From NCBI GenBank assembly GCA_910585485.1, contig CAJUEZ010000015.1, positions 1 to 47,083 of the forward strand: a stretch of 47,083 nucleotides of DNA, read 5' to 3'. Position 1 is the first letter of the stretch. Every line of letters starts with the position of its first letter. Below the pieces are notes generated by a model. The model had not been told where the DNA came from. It saw only the letters and a program-made list of their open reading frames with translations, and made no database searches. This document shows positions 15,293 to 22,786 of the stretch, piece after piece. The translations under genes were made by a program, and so were the position numbers. This DNA comes from an uncultured Clostridia bacterium (GTDB taxonomy: Bacteria > Bacillota > Clostridia > UBA1381).

Positions 15293-16189
15293 ATGAAGAA
15301 GAATAATTTCAAATCAGGTTTTGCCGCGATAATAGGAATGCCGAATGTCGGCAAATCAACTCTTTTAAATATTATAGCGGGACAGAAAATAGCGATAATA
15401 TCAGACAAACCGCAGACAACCCGCAATAAAATACTTGCAATACACTCAACTGATAAGGAGCAGATAATATTCACAGACACTCCGGGAATCCACAAACCTC
15501 ATAACAAGCTTGGAGAATATATGGTAAATGTGGCAAATGAAAGTATGAGCGATACGGATGTGCTGATATTTGTGGTAGACGCGAGCAGGAAAATACAGAA
15601 CATTGAGAGAGAAATCGCTAAAAATATTTCAAAAACAGGTCTTCCGTGTATTCTTGTACTCAACAAGGTAGATTTAATGAAAAAAGAGGATTTGCTGCCG
15701 GTTATAGCTGATTATTCAAGTATGCACGAGTTTGCTTCTATTGTGCCTATAAGCGCGAAGAATAATGACGGTGTAGAACTTCTTATGCAGGATATTCGCG
15801 AATACCTTGAGGAAGGACCTGAATTTTATGACAGCGAAATGGTGACTGATCAACCGGAAAAGCAGATTGCCGCGGAGATAATTCGTGAAAAAATGCTGTG
15901 GCTTTTGGATAAAGAAGTTCCGCACGGAATCGCTATAGAAATTTCAAAAATGCAGGAGAAACCTAAAATTACTAATATTTACGCGACAATTTTTTGCGAG
16001 AAGGCAACGCATAAAGGTATAATCATCGGAAAGAACGGGGAAATGCTTAAGAAAATCGGCACTATGGCTCGCGGGGACATAGAGAAAATGCTTCAGAAAA
16101 AAGTATACCTTGAACTTTGGGTGAAAGTCAAATCAGATTGGAGAAACAGTGACTTTTTAATCAAAAATTTCGGATATGTGAGCGAATAG
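15293..16189 (+). CDS. era: GTPase Era
   Basis: A 298-residue GTPase that binds 16S rRNA and helps mature the 30S subunit. The G domain has G1 GMPNVGKST, switch region TTRNKI, G3 DTPGIHKP, G4 NKVD and G5 SAK. A C-terminal KH domain contains GIIIGKNGEMLKKIG. The length and order are standard. AAGGGAG precedes the ATG at a long distance (~13 bases). It lies in the yqfC-recO operon. Confidence 0.97.
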   Translation: MKKNNFKSGFAAIIGMPNVGKSTLLNIIAGQKIAIISDKPQTTRNKILAIHSTDKEQIIFTDTPGIHKPHNKLGEYMVNVANESMSDTDVLIFVVDASRKIQNIEREIAKNISKTGLPCILVLNKVDLMKKEDLLPVIADYSSMHEFASIVPISAKNNDGVELLMQDIREYLEEGPEFYDSEMVTDQPEKQIAAEIIREKMLWLLDKEVPHGIAIEISKMQEKPKITNIYATIFCEKATHKGIIIGKNGEMLKKIGTMARGDIEKMLQKKVYLELWVKVKSDWRNSDFLIKNFGYVSE

Positions 16190-16270
16190 AAAATAGTGTC
16201 AGTATAACCGCTGAAAAAATGAAAAACATAAATGTACAGACAAAAAGGTGTTTTTTCGGAGGGCAGCACA

Positions 16271-16420
16271 ATGAATGAGCTTAACAAAATTTCATGGGAG
16301 ACTTTTACGAGAACGGGGAATATAGACGCGTATCTTTTATATAAATCGTTAAACAATATTAAATTGCAAGAGGATAAGGATGATAAATGGCAGAAATCAG
16401 AGCAAGAGGCATTATCATAA
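16271..16420 (+). CDS. yqzL: YqzL family small protein
   Basis: A 49-residue protein with SWETFTRTGNIDAYLLYKSL, the diagnostic core of YqzL (hydrophobic-W-x2-F-x2-TG-I-AYL-YK), a small Bacillota protein encoded between era and recO. The start is ATG 16271 with GGAGGG (16258-16263) seven bases upstream; the open frame from 16232 is not used. The last 34 bases overlap recO. The function is unknown. Confidence 0.82.
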   Translation: MNELNKISWETFTRTGNIDAYLLYKSLNNIKLQEDKDDKWQKSEQEALS

Positions 16421-17130
16421 AACAGTCCGATTATGGTGAAGGACACAGAATGCTTAGTGTTTTTACAGAAGAATATGGGATAGTTAAGGCTATAAGTTAC
16501 GGTGTGAAAAAATCAAAGAGCAAGGCGGCAGCTTCAAGTCAGTTTTTGTGTTACGGAGATTTTGAATTTTATAAGGGTGCAAATAAGGATATTATGACAG
16601 TAAATTCAATTAACACTATTGACGGATTCTATCCTGTAAGCGAGGATATAAAAAAACTGTCGCTATGTGTGTATCTGTCAGATATAACGTACAGTATTCT
16701 TGGTTCTAACAATCCTGACAGCCGTGTGCTTCATATATTTTTGAACAGTGTCTATGCTCTCGCGTATAAGGGCGAGGATATGAAAAAGGTAAAAACAGTC
16801 TATGAACTCAAACTGATGTGCGCGGGAGGATATATGCCTTCTATTCATTCGTGCGTTTCTTGCGGAAGCGCGAACATTTTCGCGTTTGACCTTTTGAAGG
16901 GCGGAATGGTGTGCAGGGAATGCGGCGGTAAATATATGGTAAAGATGAATAAGACATTATATATGGCGCTTGAATATATATCAGGCTGTGAGGATAAGAA
17001 AATGTTGTCATTTAATGCCAATGATGAATTGTTGGATAGTTTGGGGACGCTTACTGAGCAGTATGTTAATCTTCAGCTTGACAGAAAATTTGCCAGTCTT
17101 GATTATTATAAAACAATGCTTGACATGTAA
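16387..17130 (+). CDS. recO: DNA repair protein RecO
   Basis: A 247-residue recombination mediator that loads RecA with RecR and anneals ssDNA. The N-terminal OB fold begins RARGIIIKQSDYGEGHRMLSVF. The helical middle is followed by a zinc module with CVSCG and CRECGG separated by ~17 residues. The ATG lies inside yqzL, giving translational coupling. No terminator is obvious in the AT-rich 17131-17230. Confidence 0.93.
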   Translation: MAEIRARGIIIKQSDYGEGHRMLSVFTEEYGIVKAISYGVKKSKSKAAASSQFLCYGDFEFYKGANKDIMTVNSINTIDGFYPVSEDIKKLSLCVYLSDITYSILGSNNPDSRVLHIFLNSVYALAYKGEDMKKVKTVYELKLMCAGGYMPSIHSCVSCGSANIFAFDLLKGGMVCRECGGKYMVKMNKTLYMALEYISGCEDKKMLSFNANDELLDSLGTLTEQYVNLQLDRKFASLDYYKTMLDM

Positions 17131-17235
17131 ATATATGTTAATTAGTAAGTTTACATAAAATATACGGCTTAACTATGTAAAAATAGGCACGTTTTGGTTA
17201 AAATAGATAAATCACCAAAAAAATATAAAAAAAAC

Positions 17236-17264
17236 TTGCAATTACCTCCACCTTGGTGTATAAT
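17236..17264 (+). promoter_or_regulatory. Sigma-A promoter of rpsT
   Basis: TTGCAA (17236-17241) and TATAAT (17259-17264) have a 17-bp spacer. The leader to the TTG start is ~33 nt. Confidence 0.82.
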
Positions 17265-17303
17265 AGTAGGGTATTTTAGATTAAATTTGTGGAGGTGTAA
17301 AAA

Positions 17304-17567
17304 TTGCCAAACATTAAGTCAGCTAAGAAGAGAGTAAAGGTTACAGAGAAAAAGACTCTTATAAACCTTTCACACAAGACAGCTTTAAAGACAGCTATTA
17401 AGAAGTTTGAAGCTGCTGTCACAGCAGGCGATAAAGACAATGCAAAGGTATTGTTTAATGATGCTGTAAAGAAGCTTGACCAGAGCGTGAACCGCGGTAT
17501 TCTTCATAAGAATAACGCTGCAAGAAAGAAGTCACAGCTTGCTTTAAAGCTTGCTAAATTAGCGTAA
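17304..17567 (+). CDS. rpsT: 30S ribosomal protein S20
   Basis: An 87-residue basic helical protein beginning PNIKSAKKRVKVTEKKTLIN and ending ARKKSQLALKLAKLA, the standard S20 ends. The start codon is TTG 17304, with GGAGGTG (17291-17297) correctly placed and no ATG available. A UUG start on rpsT is also known in E. coli, where it is part of S20 translational feedback, so the weak start may be regulatory here. It has its own promoter and terminator. Confidence 0.97.
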   Translation: MPNIKSAKKRVKVTEKKTLINLSHKTALKTAIKKFEAAVTAGDKDNAKVLFNDAVKKLDQSVNRGILHKNNAARKKSQLALKLAKLA

Positions 17568-17572
17568 ATGAG

Positions 17573-17600
17573 AAAACCACCCTTTGCGGGTGGTTTTTTT
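17573..17600 (+). terminator. Intrinsic terminator of rpsT
   Basis: AAAACCACCC (17573-17582) pairs with GGGTGGTTTT (17588-17597) around a TTTGC loop and runs into T's. The WYL regulator gene starts 13 bases later and may depend on read-through. Confidence 0.9.
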
Positions 17601-17612
17601 ATAGGAGGATAT

Positions 17613-18500
17613 ATGCAGATTAACAGACTGTTTGAAATGATATACATATTACTTGACAAGAAAACAGTAACGGCAGATGAGCTTGCGGAGCGGTTTGAGG
17701 TATCGCGCAGAACTATTTACCGTGATATTGAGCACTTGTCGCAGTCGGGAATACCGCTTTATACATCGCGCGGTAAAAACGGAGGAATAGGTATACTTGA
17801 AAATTTTGTGCTTGATAAATCCGTTCTGTCGGAAAAAGAGCAGACGGAGATAATAAGCGCGCTTGGCGCAGTGGCGCTTCTTCCGAATTCTGAGAAGAGC
17901 AGTGTTAAAAATAAACTGTCATCGCTGTTTAAAAAGGATAATAACTCATGGATAAGTGTTGACTTTTCAGATTGGAATATCGGTCAAAAGGAGATTTTTG
18001 ATAAATTAAAAAGTGCGGTGATTGAAAAACGTATCGCACAGATGAAGTATGTAAACAGCAGGGGCGAACTATCACAGCGTGATATTGAACCGCTGTGCCT
18101 TTATTTTAAAAGCAGGGCATGGTATATTATATCTTATTGCCGTAATGCAGAAGATTATAGAATGTTCCGGCTTTCAAGAATGAAAGAGGTAACAATATCG
18201 GAAGAAGTTTTTGAACGTGAAATGCCCGCGTATGAATATAGCGAAAAACGATACGATGTCACGGAAACAGAGGTTACACTGCGGATAAATCCAAGGATGG
18301 AATATCGTGTGTATGATGAGTTTTCGGATGTCAACAAGGATGAAGAGGGATATTTTACGGTAAAAATATGCTGTCACGAGGATGAGTGGCTGTACGGCTA
18401 CATACTGTCTTTCGGTGAATATGCGGAGGTGCTCTCCCCGAAGAGTATACGTACTCTTATTAAAGAAAAAATTGAAAAATGTTCAAAAATTTATTTATAA
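17613..18500 (+). CDS. YafY/YobV-type transcriptional regulator (HTH + WYL domain)
   Basis: A 295-residue regulator. A DeoR-like winged helix lies at 1-60 (VTADELAERFEVSRRTIYRDI as recognition helix region), and a WYL domain follows at about 140-220 (RDIEPLCLYFKSRAWYIISYCR, FRLSRMKEV). A C-terminal WCX extension ends SIRTLIKEKIEKC. I start at ATG 17613 behind GGAGG; the frame beginning at 17568 reads through the rpsT terminator. The next gene is a GyrI-like ligand-binding protein, the same pairing as B. subtilis yobV/yobU. A palindrome between the two (18498-18523) is a likely operator. The ligand is unknown. Confidence 0.85.
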   Translation: MQINRLFEMIYILLDKKTVTADELAERFEVSRRTIYRDIEHLSQSGIPLYTSRGKNGGIGILENFVLDKSVLSEKEQTEIISALGAVALLPNSEKSSVKNKLSSLFKKDNNSWISVDFSDWNIGQKEIFDKLKSAVIEKRIAQMKYVNSRGELSQRDIEPLCLYFKSRAWYIISYCRNAEDYRMFRLSRMKEVTISEEVFEREMPAYEYSEKRYDVTETEVTLRINPRMEYRVYDEFSDVNKDEEGYFTVKICCHEDEWLYGYILSFGEYAEVLSPKSIRTLIKEKIEKCSKIYL

Positions 18501-18536
18501 TATGACATACTGCTGTCATATTAACTGTGTTATACT
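18498..18536 (+). promoter_or_regulatory. Operator palindrome and extended -10 promoter of the GyrI-like gene
   Basis: A perfect 10-bp inverted repeat, TAATATGACA (18498-18507) and TGTCATATTA (18514-18523), with a 6-bp spacer covers the -35 region. An extended -10, TGTTATACT, ends at 18536, and no good -35 hexamer exists. The core reads TGACA-N6-TGTCA. The adjacent WYL regulator is the likely binder. Confidence 0.6.
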
Positions 18537-18566
18537 CATTATATCAAATTTAAGGAGGATAACGCA

Positions 18567-19004
18567 ATGAACTATGAAATTGTAAATCTAAAGGAAAAGA
18601 CGGTGGCAGGACTGTCAGCCGAAGCAAACTTAAATTCGCCTGAGTCTTCTGGGGTTATAGGTAAGCTGTGGGAACACTTTTACGGGGGTACATACGCTTC
18701 AATTCAGGGGAAGGTAAATGAGCGGTGTATAGGGCTGTACACCGATTATAAGCAGGACGGCGGATATAGGGTTATGGTGTGCTGTGAAGCAGATACGGCA
18801 GAGCAGGATGCCGATACAATGGTAATTCCCGCAGGCAAATATGCAAAATTCATTATACGCGGACATATCGTAACGGCGGTGCAGGAATTCTGGCAGAAGC
18901 TTTGGGAAATGAAGCTTGACCGTTCGTTTGTATGCGACTTTGAGGAATATCAGGGCGGGGATATGAACAATATGGAAATTCATATGTATATATCACTAAA
19001 ATGA
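18567..19004 (+). CDS. GyrI-like / AraC effector-binding domain protein
   Basis: A 145-residue single-domain protein of the GyrI-like small-molecule-binding (SOUL/SHS2-type) superfamily. Supporting features are KTVAGLSAEAN near the start, GLYTDY and YRVMVCCEA strands in the middle, MVIPAGKYAKFIIRG (the typical IPAGxYA motif), and a final VCDFEEY...MEIHMYISLK. It pairs with the upstream WYL regulator, as in B. subtilis yobV-yobU, and probably binds a hydrophobic or cationic ligand. AAGGAGG lies 9 bases before the ATG. Confidence 0.82.
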   Translation: MNYEIVNLKEKTVAGLSAEANLNSPESSGVIGKLWEHFYGGTYASIQGKVNERCIGLYTDYKQDGGYRVMVCCEADTAEQDADTMVIPAGKYAKFIIRGHIVTAVQEFWQKLWEMKLDRSFVCDFEEYQGGDMNNMEIHMYISLK

Positions 19005-19005
19005 T

Positions 19006-19034
19006 TTGACAAAATCCTACAGAAATGATATTAT
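19006..19034 (+). promoter_or_regulatory. Sigma-A promoter of galM, inside a hairpin
   Basis: TTGACA (19006-19011) and TATTAT (19029-19034) have a 17-bp spacer. The promoter lies almost wholly within the inverted repeat 19011-19048. RNA started at ~19041 would contain only the 3' arm. Confidence 0.65.
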
Positions 19035-19051
19035 TTCTGTAGGATTTTTTT
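19011..19051 (+). terminator. Terminator-like inverted repeat before galM
   Basis: A 16-bp perfect inverted repeat (starts AAAATCCTACAGAAAT; arms 19011-19026 and 19033-19048) with a 6-nt loop is followed by T's. It can end the upstream transcript and also overlaps the galM promoter, so it could double as an operator. Confidence 0.8.
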
Positions 19052-19069
19052 ATAAAAGGAGCAATCATT

Positions 19070-20116
19070 ATGTCAATCATAAAAACAGAATTCGGAACAA
19101 TGCCTGACGGTGAAAAGGTATATTCATATCTGATTGATAACGGTAATGGACTGAGCGCAGAAATACTGAGCTACGGAGGGATTGTAAAGAGCTTATATGT
19201 GACCGATAAAAACGGTGTAAAAACCGATGTCGTGCTTGGACGTGACACACTTTCTGATTATTTGCAAAACGACGGCTACCTCGGCGCGCTTATCGGCAGA
19301 CACGCCAATAGAATTAAGAATAGTAAGTTTGAACTAAACGGCGAAATGTATAAGGTAGGTACAAACGAGGGCAATAACAGTCTGCACGGCGGAAATGTCG
19401 GCTTTGATCAAAAAATATGGGACGTTAATGAAGCTGACGGCGAGGAACCGTCGCTTACGCTTACGCTTTTGTCTGCAGATGGTGAAGAAGGATTCCCCGG
19501 ACAGCTTAAAGTAAAGGTTGTTTATAGGCTTACAAAGAATAATGCTCTTAAAATAGAGTATAGCGCTGTGAGCAATAAGGACACGGTAGTAAATCTTACA
19601 AACCACGCGTATTTTAATCTTGCGGGACATGACAGCGGAGTTATAGATAATCAGATATTACAGATAAACTCAGGATTTTATACGCCAAATGACAGTGAGT
19701 GTATGCCGACGGGCGAAGTGCATTCAGTATCGGGCACACCGTTTGATTTTAGAGTGCCTAAAGCGATAGGACAGGATATAAATGCTGATTTTGAACAGAT
19801 TAAGATGTTCGGTGGATACGACCATAATTTTGCGTTAGAGGGCAGAGGCTATCGGCTTGCCGCAAAAGCGGAATGTCAGAGTAACGGTATTTCGATGGAG
19901 GTTTATACAAATCAGCCGGCGGTGCAGCTTTATACATCAAATGCGCTTACAGAGGGCATTTATAAGGACGGCGCGCGGTATGGCATTCACCAGGCATTTT
20001 GTCTTGAAACTCAGTGTTTCCCGAATGCTATGGCGCACAGCCATTATCCGTCGCCGATTTTAAAAAAAGGCGAGGAATACAATTTTACAACAGAGTATCG
20101 TTTTATAGTAAAATAA
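19070..20116 (+). CDS. galM: Aldose 1-epimerase (galactose mutarotase)
   Basis: A 348-residue beta-sandwich enzyme that interconverts alpha and beta anomers of aldoses. The family residues are visible: GRHANRIKNSKFELNG near the N-terminus, NLTNHAYFNLAGH with the catalytic His, GGYDHNFAL, and the C-terminal CLETQCFPNAMAH with the catalytic Glu. AAAGGAG precedes the ATG, and no signal peptide is present, so it is cytoplasmic. It is a single-gene unit, not in a gal operon. Confidence 0.94.
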   Translation: MSIIKTEFGTMPDGEKVYSYLIDNGNGLSAEILSYGGIVKSLYVTDKNGVKTDVVLGRDTLSDYLQNDGYLGALIGRHANRIKNSKFELNGEMYKVGTNEGNNSLHGGNVGFDQKIWDVNEADGEEPSLTLTLLSADGEEGFPGQLKVKVVYRLTKNNALKIEYSAVSNKDTVVNLTNHAYFNLAGHDSGVIDNQILQINSGFYTPNDSECMPTGEVHSVSGTPFDFRVPKAIGQDINADFEQIKMFGGYDHNFALEGRGYRLAAKAECQSNGISMEVYTNQPAVQLYTSNALTEGIYKDGARYGIHQAFCLETQCFPNAMAHSHYPSPILKKGEEYNFTTEYRFIVK

Positions 20117-20161
20117 CAGTTTACAAATTGCATTGTGATGGCGATTTGTCACATTTACGGA

Positions 20162-20190
20162 TTGACGGGCATAGTCTGATATGATATAAT
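20162..20190 (+). promoter_or_regulatory. Sigma-A promoter of the aminotransferase gene
   Basis: TTGACG (20162-20167) and TATAAT (20185-20190) have a 17-bp spacer and a TGATATAAT extended -10. GGGAGG precedes the start codon. Confidence 0.8.
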
Positions 20191-20223
20191 ATAAAGTGGA
20201 TTGATAGTAAGGGAGGGTTTTCT

Positions 20224-21507
20224 ATGTCATATAAAGAAATGACTAAGGAAGAATTACTTAAAGAACGCGAGAGCGTCGCGGCAAAATATGAAGAATTAAA
20301 GGCTATGGGACTAAAACTTGATATGTCAAGAGGTAAGCCGAATACGGAACAGCTGGATATTTCAATGGAAATGGTTGACACACTTTCGAGAACACATAAG
20401 CTTGTGGGCGAGCAGGGTGTTGACTGCCGTAACTACGGTGTGCTTGACGGTATCATCGAGGCAAAAAGACTTTTAAGCGCGATGATAGAGTGTCCTGTTG
20501 ATAATATTATAATATACGGAAATTCAAGCCTGAATGTGATGTACGATACTGTGGCGCGTTCTATGACGCACGGTGTTATGGGTTCAACTCCTTGGGCAAA
20601 ACTTGATAAGGTAAAGTTTTTATGCCCTGTACCGGGATATGACAGACATTTTGCAATTACGGAATTTTTCGGTATTGAAATGATTAACGTGCCTATGGCA
20701 AGTGACGGACCTGATATGGACATGGTTGAGGATTTAGTGTCAAAGGACGCTTCAATCAAAGGTATATGGTGTGTGCCTAAGTATTCAAACCCGTCAGGCA
20801 TTACATATTCTGACGAAACTGTAAGACGTTTTGCGAATCTGAAGCCCGCGGCGGAGGATTTTAGAATTTACTGGGATAACGCGTATTGTATACATCATCT
20901 TTATGAGGATAAACAGGATCATATTCTTGAAATTCTTGAGGAATGTGAAAAAGCCGGAAATCCTGATATGGTATTTAAGTTCTGTTCAACGTCAAAGGTA
21001 ACCTTCCCGGGTTCAGGTATAGCGGCAATTTCAGCGTCAAAGGCTAACCTTGAGTTTATAAAGAAGCAAATGTCAGTTCAGACAATAGGACATGACAAGC
21101 TGAATCAGCTTCGTCATGCGCATTTCTTCGGTGATTTCAACGGTATGCTTGAACATATGAAGAAGCATGCTGATATAATAAGACCTAAGTTTGAGGCAGT
21201 GCTTGCCACACTTGATAAGGAACTGGGCGGCTTGGATATAGCGAGATGGACTCGTCCTAACGGCGGTTATTTTATCGCGCTTGACACACTTGACGGCTGC
21301 GCTAAGCGAGTTGTCGGACTGTGCGCCGAAGCGGGTGTTGTTATGACTTCGGCGGGAGCCACATATCCTTACGGAAAAGACCCGCATGACAGCAATATAC
21401 GTATCGCGCCTACATATCCGTCTACCGAGGAACTGAAACAGGCATGCGAGATTTTTGTAACATGCGTAAAGCTTGCGAGTATTGATAAGCTTTTGGAAAC
21501 AGCGTAA
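20224..21507 (+). CDS. Aspartate aminotransferase, subgroup Ic (MocR-like fold family)
   Basis: A 427-residue PLP enzyme. LDMSRGKPNTEQLDIS near the N-terminus, NSSLNVMYD, WCVPKYSNPSGITYS and WDNAYCIHHLY mark the Ic aspartate aminotransferase family. The PLP lysine is in FCSTSKVTFPGSG, and the C-terminal arginine is in NIRIAPTYPS. It transfers amino groups between aspartate and 2-oxoglutarate. It is monocistronic, with its own promoter and terminator. An aromatic or broad-specificity role is possible. Confidence 0.9.
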   Translation: MSYKEMTKEELLKERESVAAKYEELKAMGLKLDMSRGKPNTEQLDISMEMVDTLSRTHKLVGEQGVDCRNYGVLDGIIEAKRLLSAMIECPVDNIIIYGNSSLNVMYDTVARSMTHGVMGSTPWAKLDKVKFLCPVPGYDRHFAITEFFGIEMINVPMASDGPDMDMVEDLVSKDASIKGIWCVPKYSNPSGITYSDETVRRFANLKPAAEDFRIYWDNAYCIHHLYEDKQDHILEILEECEKAGNPDMVFKFCSTSKVTFPGSGIAAISASKANLEFIKKQMSVQTIGHDKLNQLRHAHFFGDFNGMLEHMKKHADIIRPKFEAVLATLDKELGGLDIARWTRPNGGYFIALDTLDGCAKRVVGLCAEAGVVMTSAGATYPYGKDPHDSNIRIAPTYPSTEELKQACEIFVTCVKLASIDKLLETA

Positions 21508-21511
21508 ATTA

Positions 21512-21543
21512 AAGTGAGCGTTTATAAAAACGCTCATTTTTTT
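21512..21543 (+). terminator. Intrinsic terminator after the aminotransferase gene
   Basis: TGAGCGTTT (21515-21523) pairs with AAACGCTCA (21528-21536) around a short AT loop, followed by seven T's. The T run abuts the next promoter. Confidence 0.88.
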
Positions 21544-21544
21544 G

Positions 21545-21573
21545 TTGAAAATATTGCTGTTATTTGGTATAAT
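21545..21573 (+). promoter_or_regulatory. Sigma-A promoter of the glycerophosphotransferase operon
   Basis: TTGAAA (21545-21550) and TATAAT (21568-21573) have a 17-bp spacer, immediately after the preceding terminator. Confidence 0.75.
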
Positions 21574-21603
21574 AATCATATAGCGCTTAAGGAGGGAATA
21601 TTG

Positions 21604-22785
21604 ATGAATGCGCGTCTTTTTGTAAAAAAGCTGACACGATATATTTCCTGTGCCGTAAAGTGCGGCGCGGCATATATTTGCGCGCCGTTTGTGAGAAAAA
21701 AGAATAACTACAGAGATTTGTGGATTATTGCCGAGCGCGGAGTTGACGCGCGGGATAATGGATATTATTTGTTCAAATACATAACAAAAAGCCATCCCGA
21801 AATCAATATCGCCTATGTTATAAGCAAGGATTCGCCTGACAGAGAGCGTGTTTTACAATTAGGCAGAGTGATTAATTACGGAAGTTTTGAACATTTTGTG
21901 TCACTGGTACTGGCGAAGGTGAAAATAAGCACGCATATTATGGGTTTTACACCGTATATTGATTTTTTTGTACGCGCGGATAAACTCGGATTGGTCAGAG
22001 GTAAAAAGATTTTCCTCCAACATGGTATAATCAAGGATAATCTGAAATATCTCTATAGCGATAATGTAAATATAGACCTGTTCATATGCTCGGCAAAGCC
22101 TGAATATGAATATGTCAGGGATAACTTCGGCTATAGTGACGGAGTAGTTAAAATGTTGGGTCTTTGCAGGTATGACGACCTTTATAAAATAGAAAAATCA
22201 TCAGGGAAAATACTTTTAATGCCGACGTGGCGCTATAACCTTACAGGCGCGGGTGAAAAAGAATTTTGCGAAAGCGGATACTATAAAGCGTATGAACGGC
22301 TTCTCTGTAATAAGAAGTTGAATGAAATACTGAACGAGTATAACTATGAATTGCTTTTCTATCCGCATATGGAAATGCAGAAATTTATATCCTGTTTCAG
22401 CGGTGGAGATAGAGTTAAGGTTGTATCATTTCGCGATTGCACTGTACAGTCATTGCTGATAAATTCAGATGTGCTTATAACGGATTTTTCAAGTGTATTT
22501 TTTGACTATGCCTATATGGAAAAACCAATGATTTTCTATCAGTTTGATAAAGCTGAGTTTAGAAATCATCACTATAGCGAGGGGTATTTTGATTATGAGC
22601 GAGACGCGTTCGGCAAGGTGGTTTATGACGAAGATGCGCTTCTTGTGGAACTTTCGCGTATACTTGCGCGCGGCACGAGGGCAGACGAGGAATATATTGG
22701 AAGAATACATAATTTCTTTACATTAAAAGATAGGAATAACAGTGAACGCAATTTCCTTGCGATAGAGGAAATTTTAAGAGGTTGA
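21604..22785 (+). CDS. CDP-glycerol glycerophosphotransferase family protein (TagB/TagF-like)
   Basis: A 393-residue protein of the poly(glycerophosphate) transferase family, which adds glycerol phosphate or ribitol phosphate from CDP-polyols to surface polymers. Diagnostic stretches are FLQHGIIKDNLKYLY (catalytic His), a LLMPTWRYNL motif, YNYELLFYPHMEM, and NSDVLITDFSSVFFDYAYMEKPMIFY near the C-terminus. The start is ATG 21604 with GGAGGG seven bases upstream. The frame from 21514 passes through the terminator of the previous gene and is rejected. No CDP-glycerol synthesis gene is adjacent, so donor supply must come from elsewhere. It overlaps no gene and lies one base before the GT2 gene. 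Confidence 0.87.
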   Translation: MNARLFVKKLTRYISCAVKCGAAYICAPFVRKKNNYRDLWIIAERGVDARDNGYYLFKYITKSHPEINIAYVISKDSPDRERVLQLGRVINYGSFEHFVSLVLAKVKISTHIMGFTPYIDFFVRADKLGLVRGKKIFLQHGIIKDNLKYLYSDNVNIDLFICSAKPEYEYVRDNFGYSDGVVKMLGLCRYDDLYKIEKSSGKILLMPTWRYNLTGAGEKEFCESGYYKAYERLLCNKKLNEILNEYNYELLFYPHMEMQKFISCFSGGDRVKVVSFRDCTVQSLLINSDVLITDFSSVFFDYAYMEKPMIFYQFDKAEFRNHHYSEGYFDYERDAFGKVVYDEDALLVELSRILARGTRADEEYIGRIHNFFTLKDRNNSERNFLAIEEILRG

Positions 22786-22786
22786 T

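Noticed and set aside
21073..21795. 240-codon minus-strand ORF over the aminotransferase 3' end
   Set aside because: It crosses a terminator and a promoter of the other strand and has no family-like sequence.
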